From Bradyrhizobium sp. AUGA SZCCT0283 (GTDB lineage: Bacteria; Pseudomonadota; Alphaproteobacteria; Rhizobiales; Xanthobacteraceae): a DNA stretch of 64,000 bases. The DNA lies in NCBI RefSeq assembly GCF_018130385.1, contig NZ_JAFCLU010000025.1, positions 38,653 through 102,652 of the forward strand, given 5' to 3'. Of the stretch, positions 25,318 through 32,836 are shown one piece after another (positions within the stretch are counted from its first letter, which is position 1; each line of letters opens with the position of its first letter). The position numbers and the translations under genes were made by a program. The notes below the pieces were generated by a model. That model had not been told where the DNA came from. It worked only from the letters and a program-made list of their open reading frames with translations, and did no database searches.

Positions 25318-26385
25318 CTGTCCGAGACATCTGTCACTCTTGGCCGGCTGAAGGCCTTCATTCAGCAAGCGCTCGCAGCAGTCGGCTTGCCTGACGCCGA
25401 TGCTGCGACGGTCGCGGACCTGATGGCGGCGGCCGACCTGCAGGGGTCGGACGGGCACGGCGTCAGCCGGCTGCCGCAATATGTCCGGCGGATCAAGGCC
25501 GGCGGCTTCAACGTCCAGCCGAACATCCATGTCGTGCAGGAGCATGCCAGCACGGCTGTCCTGAACGGCGACAACGGCATGGGCCACCTCGTCATGAAAC
25601 GCGCGGCCGGGATGGCGATCGAAAAGGCGCGCGCCACCGGCATAGGTTGGGTCAACTCGCAGTTCTCAAACCATGCCGGCCCCGCCTCGCTCTACGCCAC
25701 CATGCCGCTTGCCCATGACATGATCGGGCTCTACTTCGCGGTCGGCAACGCCAATCACCTTCCGCCCTGGGGCGGCCTCGACATGCTGCTGTCGACCAAT
25801 CCGATCGCGGCGGCGATCCCGGCCGGCGACGAAAACCCGGTCGTGCTCGACATGGCGACGACGGTCGCCGCCTACGGCAAGGTGAAAACCAAGGCGTTGC
25901 GCGGCGAGACCATGCCGGAGGGCTGGATGATCGATCGCGAAGGCAAGCCGCTGACCGACCCGAAACGCGCCGACGAAGGCATGCTGCTGCCGCTTGGTGG
26001 CATGGAGGCCGGCTACAAGGGCTACGGCCTTGCGATGATCATCGGCCTGCTCGCCGGCACGCTCGGCGGCGCCGCGATGGGCCGCGACGTGATCGACTTC
26101 AATCACGACGACGACAGCGTCACCAACACCGGACAGGCGATCGCCGCGATCCACGTTGCCGCCTTCGGCGACGTCGCCATCTTCAAGCGAAGCGTCGATG
26201 CGCTGGTGCGCGATTTCCGCAACAGCCGGCGCATGCCCGGCGTGGACCGCATCTGGGTGCCCGGCGAACGCAGCCATGAAACGCGGCTCAAGCGGACGAG
26301 CCTTGGCATTCCCATCGCGCCCGCCCTGCTGCGCGGACTGGACCAGGTCGCCGACGAACTGGGAATACGGAGACTCGTGAATTAG
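25318..26385 (+). CDS. Ldh family (malate/L-sulfolactate/ureidoglycolate-type) NAD(P)-dependent oxidoreductase
   Basis: 355 residues if translation starts at the CTG at 25318. The fold is Ldh_2 (malate/lactate dehydrogenase-type, not the Rossmann LDH): DLQGSDGHGVSRLPQYVRRI, VLNGDNGMGHLVMKRA, NSQFSNHAGPASLYA, VGNANHLPPWGG, LSTNPIAAAIP and YKGYGLAMIIGLLAGTL are typical. The conserved N-terminal helix (TLGRLKAFIQQALAAVGLPD) precedes the first usable TTG (25387), and no in-frame ATG or GTG exists between the upstream gene and that point. CTG at 25318, with AGGGA about nine bases before it, aligns with where a methionine is expected. Substrate unknown. Confidence 0.85.
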   Translation: MSETSVTLGRLKAFIQQALAAVGLPDADAATVADLMAAADLQGSDGHGVSRLPQYVRRIKAGGFNVQPNIHVVQEHASTAVLNGDNGMGHLVMKRAAGMAIEKARATGIGWVNSQFSNHAGPASLYATMPLAHDMIGLYFAVGNANHLPPWGGLDMLLSTNPIAAAIPAGDENPVVLDMATTVAAYGKVKTKALRGETMPEGWMIDREGKPLTDPKRADEGMLLPLGGMEAGYKGYGLAMIIGLLAGTLGGAAMGRDVIDFNHDDDSVTNTGQAIAAIHVAAFGDVAIFKRSVDALVRDFRNSRRMPGVDRIWVPGERSHETRLKRTSLGIPIAPALLRGLDQVADELGIRRLVN

Positions 26386-26485
26386 AGCGTGGACTCATTA
26401 GCGCGCAGCCAAATTCGGAAGCGGGTTTGACGAACGCGAGATAGTTGGGGAAAGTTTAGCAGCGCCCCGCCGCGAAAGGCGAGTT

Positions 26486-26848
26486 TCAGAACATTGGCGG
26501 CAGCACTGCCTCAGCCCCCATCGCCTTCGTCGGATGCATGCTCGGCCTGGCCAAGGGCCCCATGCGGGCAACCACCTCGTTCGGCACCCCATAGACCTGT
26601 ATCACGTGGTCGATTTTGTTGAGACCGCAGGCCTCGCGCTGCACGACGAAGAGCCAGAGCGCATATCCCGCCTGTTCGACGAGATTATCGCGGATTTTTC
26701 GATCGGAATTGGTCGTCCGTGGGCATGCGGCCAGTGCCGTCAGTGCGGCCTCAAGCCGCCGTCCAAGCCGCCCGAGCGCCGACGCCCGCTCCTCGGCGAT
26801 CTCGTACTCGAGAGTTACATATCCGGAACGAGGCAAATCCAACGCCAT
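26486..26848 (-). CDS. Small conserved protein (DUF6665-like)
   Basis: 120 residues. LEYEIAEERASALGRLGRRL then EAALTALAA near the N-terminus form a charged helix, with WLFVVQREACGL and VIQVYGVPNEVVARMG after it. I recall this pattern as DUF6665, but the match is from memory. No signal peptide or membrane segment. Convergent with the dehydrogenase gene; the LanC-like gene lies about 107 bases upstream on the same strand. Function unknown. Confidence 0.65.
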   Translation of the reverse strand: MALDLPRSGYVTLEYEIAEERASALGRLGRRLEAALTALAACPRTTNSDRKIRDNLVEQAGYALWLFVVQREACGLNKIDHVIQVYGVPNEVVARMGPLARPSMHPTKAMGAEAVLPPMF

Positions 26849-26955
26849 ACAGGCGCTCCGAAACGTGGCCTGCCAATAATCCTATTGGTCGGCAGGAGGC
26901 TGTTCAAGACAAAACGCCGCGTGTTCGCCAACTCTGACGTGTCGCCGCGTCCGGA

Positions 26956-28149
26956 TCAAAACACGTCGATCGTCGGGAAACGAGGCTCCCCTGTGATGCA
27001 GTCCCAAAGGTAAATGGCAAGACCGACGTCGCCGGTCCACAGCGTATACCGTCCGCGGCCAACGACGACCTGAGCGCCGCGATACTGGACGATGGCCGTC
27101 ATGGCGAACTGGCGTGCGCGGTCGAGCCAGATCGGGTCGTTCGTGCGGCGATAGAGCTTGAGGAATGCGTAGCCATTTCCGCCCGTGCCGTGGCAAAGGC
27201 CCGGGCCCTTGGTGAGTGGTCCGGCGGCCCAGCTGAAGCGACCGGCATCCACAAGGAGAGCGTCAAATTCAGGGGTAGCAAAGGGCGCATCCGCAAAGGT
27301 CGTCACCATACCGGGCGCGCCGTGACAATGCTGGCAATAGGCCGGCGGCTTCGCGCGCTTGCTTCTCGCGGCCCAATTCGTCCCAATTTCAGACCGCCAC
27401 GCATTTGCTGCGAGTGTCTCCGGCACAAATTCGGCCACCTGCGCTTGCTGCGTCGGCGTCAACCAATGCCACCCGTGCAGCAACGGGATGGCGTTGCCAG
27501 CGAAACCGTGAACCGGCCCCAGCCAACGGTCGTTCTCGCCATAGAGATCTTGTGTCCAAAGCTGACCTTGCGGCGTGTCCTCAAGAGCGCCCAACAGCCG
27601 GGCCGCCTGCATTTCAAATAGATCGCGCCATCGCGATTCCCTTGTCATCTCGGCCATGTGGATTGCGGCAATCATGGACCCAGGCATGCCCCACATCAGC
27701 TCTCGGATCGGCAGCCCCATATTTGCTTCCGCGCGCGTATGCACAAGATCAGCCAGGCTCGGTGTGGGCGCGAGACGCATGGCGAGAAGCGCCGCACCCA
27801 TGTCGCCCTTCAGCAGCGAGCCATGCTTCCCGTAATCGGTAGGCGAATTGTTTTCGAAGGCGGCGATTGTCCGCTCCAGAAGCCGAGGCAGAACAGGGCG
27901 AAAGTCTTCGGCAAAGCCGGTCGCACCGACTCGATGCAAGTAGTCCAGCGCCCAAATGACACCGGCCGCGCCCGTGTAGAAACTGGGGTTACCGTCTCCC
28001 ACGCCATCGTCGCTTGGATGACCCGGCCAGAACGTGTCGGGATCGAACTGGGCGATCGCATCGGCTGCAATTTCCTCGATCACCGCCCGGACAGCCAATT
28101 CACTCCAGGCATCATGTGTAAGCGGACGATGACGACCGAGGGCGATCAT
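26956..28149 (-). CDS. LanC-like (LanCL-type) zinc protein
   Basis: 397 residues predicted to form the alpha/alpha toroid of lanthionine synthetase C. Zinc ligands are visible: Cys275 in HCHGAPGM, and Cys319-His320 in GLCHGTGGNGYAFL. These strings resemble eukaryotic LanCL proteins (WCHGAPG, CHGxxGN) more than lantibiotic LanC. LanCL proteins add glutathione or internal thiols to dehydroalanine/dehydrobutyrine residues. No lanthipeptide precursor, LanB or LanM dehydratase, or dedicated protease is found within about 5 kb, so a lanthipeptide pathway is not supported. The ATG at 28149 is used; AGGAG lies about ten bases upstream. A repair or glutathionylation role is inference. Confidence 0.82.
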   Translation of the reverse strand: MIALGRHRPLTHDAWSELAVRAVIEEIAADAIAQFDPDTFWPGHPSDDGVGDGNPSFYTGAAGVIWALDYLHRVGATGFAEDFRPVLPRLLERTIAAFENNSPTDYGKHGSLLKGDMGAALLAMRLAPTPSLADLVHTRAEANMGLPIRELMWGMPGSMIAAIHMAEMTRESRWRDLFEMQAARLLGALEDTPQGQLWTQDLYGENDRWLGPVHGFAGNAIPLLHGWHWLTPTQQAQVAEFVPETLAANAWRSEIGTNWAARSKRAKPPAYCQHCHGAPGMVTTFADAPFATPEFDALLVDAGRFSWAAGPLTKGPGLCHGTGGNGYAFLKLYRRTNDPIWLDRARQFAMTAIVQYRGAQVVVGRGRYTLWTGDVGLAIYLWDCITGEPRFPTIDVF

Positions 28150-28308
28150 GCCTGAGGCGCTCCTGAGCGCGATCCATCCTGTCTTCAGACGAGGAAAACA
28201 AGGATCGCACGATTAAACGCAACGTATCCAAAAGCGCTGCGCGCGGCAACCAACAGCACCATTCGGCGTTACGGCAAGAATTGCACATCGCATCATTTCG
28301 ACGCGACA

Positions 28309-28980
28309 GTGAATTTGATTCTTCACTTCACGAATATCGCGATCTCCTACCAGGATGATTCCTTCGGCCGCGACGGCCTGTCGGGCGTCAGGCGCGCGCT
28401 GGAGAAGCGCGGCATGGAATTGAGCGCCGAAGGCACGTTCGAGCGCAACACCAAATTCGTCTCTTCGGCGCTGCGGATCATCAAGCGCGCAGAGCCGCAG
28501 GCCGTGGTCATGATCGGGACCTACGGGCCGTGCGCCGAGTTCATCAAGCTCGCGCACAAGGCCGGCTTTCATCCGACCTTCGTCAACGTCTCCTTCGTCG
28601 GCGCAAACGCGCTGGCAAAGGAGCTCGGAGCCGCGGGCGAAGGCGTCGTCGTTTCCCAGGTAGTGCCGTTTCCGTGGGACACCTCGCTCAAGGTCGTCGC
28701 CGACTACCAGGCCGCCCAAGAGGCCCTCGACCCCAGCCTGTCACCGGGCTTCGTTTCGCTGGAGGGATATCTGTCCGGCCGCCTCACGGCCCCCGCTCTG
28801 GAACTGGCGGGGCCGCACCCCACCCGTGCCGGCCTGTTGCGGGCCATCAACGAGGTCGGCCGGTTCGAAATCAGCGGAAGCGTCATCACCGTCGGACCGA
28901 AGATGCAGGACGCACCACCCAAGGTCTTCCTCACCGTCATTCAGAAGGACGGCTCCTTCAAGGCCGTCGACCGGCTGTAA
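28309..28980 (+). pseudogene. 5'-truncated ABC transporter substrate-binding protein (Leu/Ile/Val-binding type)
   Basis: 223 codons that match only the C-terminal ~60 percent of a periplasmic branched-chain-amino-acid-type binding protein: IAISYQDDSFGRDGLSGVRR, VVMIGTYGPCAEFIKLAHKA, VVSQVVPFPWD, SLEGYLSGR. The signal peptide and first lobe are absent; the frame begins at a GTG (28309) after unrelated sequence. Without a signal peptide and with half the ligand site missing it is unlikely to function. The stretch between the LanC-like start and this frame (160 bases) shows no matching upstream fragment. No ABC permease genes are near. Confidence 0.8.
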
Positions 28981-29196
28981 TGGAGGCCGGGGGCTGGCGG
29001 GGCCCCCGCGTCCGGCTGCCGCCGCCCATCAAGCGGCCTCACGGCCGACGTCCGTTAACCATCCCTGCGGATTTGCATGCTTTTGCCATAAGAGGATCAT
29101 TCTACCGCCTTGATATTTTTGATTATCTAAGGCGTCGTCAATCGGAGGCTCCGCGGCGGGGGACATTCCGAGGGGGAAACAGTCGCGAGTACCACC

Positions 29197-29997
29197 ATGG
29201 GGACGCTGTACGATTTGCTCGGGGCACTTCCGAGCGATGACGCCGAGGGCTTGCGGACTGCATTTCGCAAGGCCGCGAAGGCTACCCATCCCGATATCAA
29301 TCCCGACAATCCCGATGCTGCCCTGAGATTCAGGGAGCTTGTGCGCGCCTATGACATCCTGTCCGATGCCGAGCAGCGCACGACCTACGATCAACTGCTC
29401 GCCATTGCGCTCCAGCCTCCGGCCACGAAGGCGACCCGCACCTACGAGAACATGCGCAAGGTCGCCTCCAACACGATGGCGGCAACGGTCATTTCGGCGG
29501 TGCTGGTGGGCGGCTACACCCTGTTCGGACTGTTTTCAAAACCACCCGGAGCGGCGGAAATGGTGACCGACAGAACCGCCGGCGGCACGCTGGAGGTTGC
29601 CGCGCTGCAGCCCGAGGCTCCGGCGCGGGACGAACCGCGCGTCCAGCGCGAGGGAGAGGCTACAACCGGCGCAGCAGTCACGATGGCCGCCGCAGCACCC
29701 GCAGCGAAGGAAGCCGGCGCCGCGCCAATCGGCCGTTTCGAGCCTGTCCCCGGCTTCGCCACCTACAATCTGGGGGTCCAGTATTATCCGCGCTTTGCTG
29801 CCGCCTATTTCGATCGCGGTGTCGTGCTGTACCGGATAGGCGATTTCGATCGTCCGCTCGCCGACATCGCTTCGGCCAAGCGCCCGACGGATTTGAAGCG
29901 GACCAAAACCGCGACGCCTGTGCCGCGCAAGCCCTTGATGATCGTGCCCCCCGTGCCGGAAAGGCGTGAACCGCTCACCGCGGCCTTGACGAACTGA
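29197..29997 (+). CDS. J-domain (DnaJ) protein with a membrane segment
   Basis: 266 residues. Residues 1-68 form a J domain with the HPD tripeptide at 31-33 (ATHPDINPDN) and FRELVRAYDILSDAEQRTTY. A single membrane helix spans about 92-112 (MAATVISAVLVGGYTLFGLF). The rest is Ala/Pro/Glu-rich with a short ordered part (VPGFATYNLGVQYYPRFAAA) and ends in a proline-rich tail. It would recruit a cytoplasmic DnaK to the inner membrane. There is no Gly/Phe or zinc region, so it is a type III J protein. The ATG at 29197 begins the domain. Confidence 0.85.
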   Translation: MGTLYDLLGALPSDDAEGLRTAFRKAAKATHPDINPDNPDAALRFRELVRAYDILSDAEQRTTYDQLLAIALQPPATKATRTYENMRKVASNTMAATVISAVLVGGYTLFGLFSKPPGAAEMVTDRTAGGTLEVAALQPEAPARDEPRVQREGEATTGAAVTMAAAAPAAKEAGAAPIGRFEPVPGFATYNLGVQYYPRFAAAYFDRGVVLYRIGDFDRPLADIASAKRPTDLKRTKTATPVPRKPLMIVPPVPERREPLTAALTN

Positions 29998-30021
29998 TCG
30001 CGCGCGAAGTCACGCTGTCCA

Positions 30022-30954
30022 TCAAGACTGACCTTCCTTTGGCTTCTTCGGCCGCGGCGGTCCCTCGACCGGCGGCAACGACTTCACATATTCCGCGATG
30101 GCGGCGCGATCCTCCGGCGGCAATTGCGACGTGTTCCTGATCACGCGCACCATCGATCCGCCGGCGGTGTCACCGTCAGGCGTTTGCCCGGTTTCGAGGA
30201 AGTAGGCGATGTCCTTCGCGCTCCACTCGGCCAGTCTCTTCTGAGTGATGTTGGGCACCCAGCCCTCGCCCTCCGGATTGGGCCCGCCTGCGAAGCGTTG
30301 CGCCTCGACGATGCCGCCGAGGAAGTTGCGCGGGCTGTGGCACTCGGCGCAATGGCCTGGACCGTTGACGAGATAAGCGCCGCGATTCCAAGACGCCGAA
30401 TGTGAAGCGTCCGCCGTGTAGGGCTTGCCGTCCATGAACAGCCATTTCCAGATGCCGACATTGCGGCGGACATTGAATGGAAACGGCACGTCGTGGTCGC
30501 GCGGCTTGCCGGCCACCGGCGCAAGCGTCTTCAGGTAGGCGAAGAGGTCGCGGATGTCCTCGACCGTCGCATGCTGGTAGGACGCATATGGAAAGGCCGG
30601 GAAATAATGCACGCCGTCCGGCGAAGTCCCCTTGAGCACCGCCGTCACGAAATCCGCTTCGCTCCACCGGCCAATACCGTAAGTGGGATCGGACGAGATG
30701 TTGGGAACGTAAAACGTCCCGAACGGCGACGGCATTGCAAGCCCACCGCCCAGCTTCAGCCGATCGGGCTGGTTGGGAACGGCATGGCAGGAGGAACAGC
30801 CGGCGGCATTGAACGTTGTGATGCCGTTGGCGAGGTTCGGCGTGTAAGCGGCAAGCGAAGCCGGGCCCACGACCGCCGGGGCCGTCAGCCACCAGAAGAT
30901 GCCGGCGCCGGCGGCGCCAGCCAAAATCAAACCAAGGAGAATTCGTCGCAGCAT
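30022..30954 (-). CDS. Diheme cytochrome c
   Basis: 310 residues. An N-terminal membrane anchor or uncleaved signal (LLGLILAGAAGAGIFWWL) is followed by two heme motifs, C53-SSC-H57 and C202-AEC-H206. Each belongs to a mono-heme cytochrome c domain with a methionine ligand candidate. The arrangement resembles the cytochrome subunits that accept electrons from periplasmic alcohol/aldehyde or molybdenum dehydrogenases. The C-terminus is proline- and lysine-rich (PPRPKKPKEG). It is divergent from the CHRD protein gene. A link to the CoxL-like enzyme further along is possible but not shown. Confidence 0.9.
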   Translation of the reverse strand: MLRRILLGLILAGAAGAGIFWWLTAPAVVGPASLAAYTPNLANGITTFNAAGCSSCHAVPNQPDRLKLGGGLAMPSPFGTFYVPNISSDPTYGIGRWSEADFVTAVLKGTSPDGVHYFPAFPYASYQHATVEDIRDLFAYLKTLAPVAGKPRDHDVPFPFNVRRNVGIWKWLFMDGKPYTADASHSASWNRGAYLVNGPGHCAECHSPRNFLGGIVEAQRFAGGPNPEGEGWVPNITQKRLAEWSAKDIAYFLETGQTPDGDTAGGSMVRVIRNTSQLPPEDRAAIAEYVKSLPPVEGPPRPKKPKEGQS

Positions 30955-31120
30955 TCACCGATCCGTCGTCACGCGTCTAAATTCAATGACCAGTATGAAC
31001 GCACTTTGCGCCACAGGCTTCCACGAAATTTCGAGCGTTCGCCGGCGTTTCGGGAATAAATCCGGAAAATCGTTGTTTTGAGGCTGACGCGGCCGTTTGA
31101 CGTCAACAGGGAGAAACACC

Positions 31121-31537
31121 ATGTCGAACAAGACCATGCTTGCCACGCTTGCTATGGCGGTTGCTTTTGCCGGGCCCGCCTTCGCTGACAAGATGAAGGC
31201 GACGCTCGACGGCAAGGCCGAGGTGCCGCCCAACACCAGCGCGGCCAAGGGCACCGCCGACCTCGACTACGATGCCGCCAGCAAGAAGCTGAGTTGGAAA
31301 TTGAGCTATTCCGGCCTGTCCGGCCCCGCCACCGCCGCGCATTTCCACGGTCCCGCCGAAGCCGGCAAGAATGCCGGCGTCGCGGTCGCCATCCCCAATG
31401 CGACGTCGAGCCCGGTCGAGGGCAGCGCGACGTTGACCGATGCGCAGGCCGCGGACCTTGTGGCCGGCAAGTACTACATCAACATTCACACCGCGGCCAA
31501 TCCGGGCGGCGAAATCCGCGGTCAGGTGACCAAATAG
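31121..31537 (+). CDS. Secreted CHRD domain protein
   Basis: 138 residues. A signal peptide (LATLAMAVAFAGPAFA) is followed by one CHRD domain. Recognisable parts are LDGKAEVPPNTSAAKGTAD, LSYSGLSGPATAAHFHGPA and the closing YYINIHTAANPGGEIRGQV. The domain, first noted in chordin, is common in bacterial secreted proteins of unknown role. The ATG at 31121 is used because it starts the signal peptide after an AGGGAGAAACACC leader; the frame opens at 31097. Confidence 0.88.
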   Translation: MSNKTMLATLAMAVAFAGPAFADKMKATLDGKAEVPPNTSAAKGTADLDYDAASKKLSWKLSYSGLSGPATAAHFHGPAEAGKNAGVAVAIPNATSSPVEGSATLTDAQAADLVAGKYYINIHTAANPGGEIRGQVTK

Positions 31538-31560
31538 ATCCGCCGACTAACGGCCGGCAG

Positions 31561-31594
31561 AAAGAGGGCGGACGCTTCGCGCGCCCGCCCGCTT
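31561..31594. terminator. Hairpin between convergent CHRD and cytochrome genes
   Basis: AAAGAGGGCGG (31561-31571) pairs with CCGCCCGCTTT (ends about 31594), with one mismatch. A-rich and T-rich ends on both sides fit a bidirectional intrinsic terminator for the two convergent genes. Confidence 0.5.
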
Positions 31595-31610
31595 TCCTCG
31601 ACTCGAATGA

Positions 31611-32060
31611 TTAGCCGTTCTTGAGGCGGAACGTCTCGTGGCAGCCGCCGCATTCCTTGCCGATGGCAGGCACGTTAGCCTTCAGCGAATCGAGATCCTT
31701 GATCTTCGCCTTGGCTTCGGTCACGACCTTGGCGAAGCTCTCGATCTTGGCAGCGAAGCCTGCCTTGTCTTCCCAGATCTTCGGCGAAGCGCTGTAATCG
31801 CCCTCGGGCTTCAGACCCTTGGTGCTTTCCGGAAACATGGTCGGAAGCTTCTTGGCTGTATCGTCGAGAGCCTTGAGCGCCTCATTGACCGCGGCCTGGT
31901 CGAAGGGCTTCTCGCCCTTGACCATCGGGGTCAGCACGCCGCCGAGGGCCTTTCCGTTCGCCTTCATATCGGCCTGAGTCTGCTTGACCACATCCTGTTG
32001 CGCGATGCCTGCGCCAACGCTCAGCAGCAACGCTCCTACGACCACCAACATTCGCTTCAT
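31611..32060 (-). CDS. Cytochrome c'-type (c556-like) heme protein, copy A
   Basis: 149 residues with a signal peptide (VVVGALLLSVGAGIAQQ) and a four-helix-bundle pattern. The single heme motif is close to the C-terminus (C137-GGC-H141), as in cytochromes c' and c556. Other features are MFPESTKGLKPEG and SPKIWEDKAGF. It has a tandem paralogue at 32283-32729 of similar length; by eye about 60 percent of residues are the same. Periplasmic; partner unknown. The 5' leader includes a copy of the 3' end of the neighbouring CoxL-like gene (32127-32207). Confidence 0.9.
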   Translation of the reverse strand: MKRMLVVVGALLLSVGAGIAQQDVVKQTQADMKANGKALGGVLTPMVKGEKPFDQAAVNEALKALDDTAKKLPTMFPESTKGLKPEGDYSASPKIWEDKAGFAAKIESFAKVVTEAKAKIKDLDSLKANVPAIGKECGGCHETFRLKNG

Positions 32061-32126
32061 TCGCTTAGCCCCTTCTTAGCTCAAACGCGCGGGCCCGCGA
32101 CCACCGCGAAGCCCGCCTGGTTTGCC

Positions 32127-32207
32127 AACACCGCACGCGGTATCATTCCGCGTGCGACAAAATATCAGAGATTATGCCGTTTCTGCGCCTCGCGGATCGC
32201 GATCCAG
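32127..32207 (-). repeat. Duplicated fragment of the CoxL-like gene 3' end and its downstream leader
   Basis: This 81-base segment matches 32797-32879 with six substitutions and a two-base indel. In the true gene the matched part encodes the last residues (WIAIREAQKQHNL), the stop codon and the leader before cytochrome copy B. Here the same reading gives WIAIREAQKRHNL and stop, detached from any gene. It starts 67 bases upstream of cytochrome copy A, the same distance as in copy B (68). It contains a perfect 8-base hairpin, 32133-32140 with 32148-32155. Confidence 0.85.
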
Positions 32208-32220
32208 TTTTGAGGCCAGG

Positions 32221-32265
32221 GCATGATCCGGAAAAATGTGTAGCGGTTTTCCGAGAAGATCATGC
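32221..32265. repeat. Dispersed palindromic repeat, family 2 copy 1
   Basis: A 45-base element bounded by GCATGATC and GATCATGC. It sits exactly at the junction between the two tandem duplicated units. Related elements are at 35208-35265 and 38073-38138. Confidence 0.65.
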
Positions 32266-32282
32266 TCAAAGTTAGAATGCGA

Positions 32283-32729
32283 TCAGCCCTTCTTGATCCG
32301 GTATGTCTCGTGGCAGCCACCGCATTGCTTGCCGATGACAGCCAGTTCCGCCTTTAGCGTGTCGAGATTCTTGATCTTGCCTCTGGCATCGGCGACGACT
32401 TTGGCGAAGCTCTTGATTTGGGACTCGAAGCCGGCCTTGTCTTCCCAGATTTTCGGCGAGGGATCGTAATAACCCTCCAGCTTAAGACCTTTCATGCTCT
32501 CGGGGAACAGCGTCGGAAGGTTCTTGGCGGTGTCTTCGAACTGGGCCAGCGCGGCATTGACAGTCGACTGGTCGTAGGGCTTTTCGCCTTTGACCATCGC
32601 CGACAACGCGCCGGCATTCTTGCCATTGTCCTTCATCATGGCCTGGGTCCGCTTGACCTGATCCTGCTGTGCAACGACCGCACCGGCACCAAATGCAAGC
32701 ACAGCTGCGACGACGACGATCCGCTTCAT
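32283..32729 (-). CDS. Cytochrome c'-type (c556-like) heme protein, copy B
   Basis: 148 residues, paralogue of the gene at 31611-32060. Signal peptide (VVVAAVLAFGAGAVVAQQ), four-helix pattern, TLFPESMKGLKLEG, SPKIWEDKAGF and a C-terminal CGGCH heme motif. It lies 107 bases downstream of the CoxL-like gene on the same strand and so may be read with it. Given the duplicated leader, this is probably the ancestral position and copy A the derived one. Function in electron transfer or NO binding is open. Confidence 0.9.
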   Translation of the reverse strand: MKRIVVVAAVLAFGAGAVVAQQDQVKRTQAMMKDNGKNAGALSAMVKGEKPYDQSTVNAALAQFEDTAKNLPTLFPESMKGLKLEGYYDPSPKIWEDKAGFESQIKSFAKVVADARGKIKNLDTLKAELAVIGKQCGGCHETYRIKKG

Positions 32730-32836
32730 TGGCTAAAATCCCCCTTCAATTCGGGTTTGTACCGGCCCCAAAGGTGGCGCGGACCGGCTGTTTGTAAACA
32801 CCGCAGGCGGCGCATCATTCCGCATGCGACAAAATA

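Noticed and set aside
26386..28310. A lanthipeptide gene cluster around the LanC-like gene
   Set aside because: No precursor peptide with Ser/Thr/Cys-rich core and no LanB/LanM dehydratase or exporter could be found.
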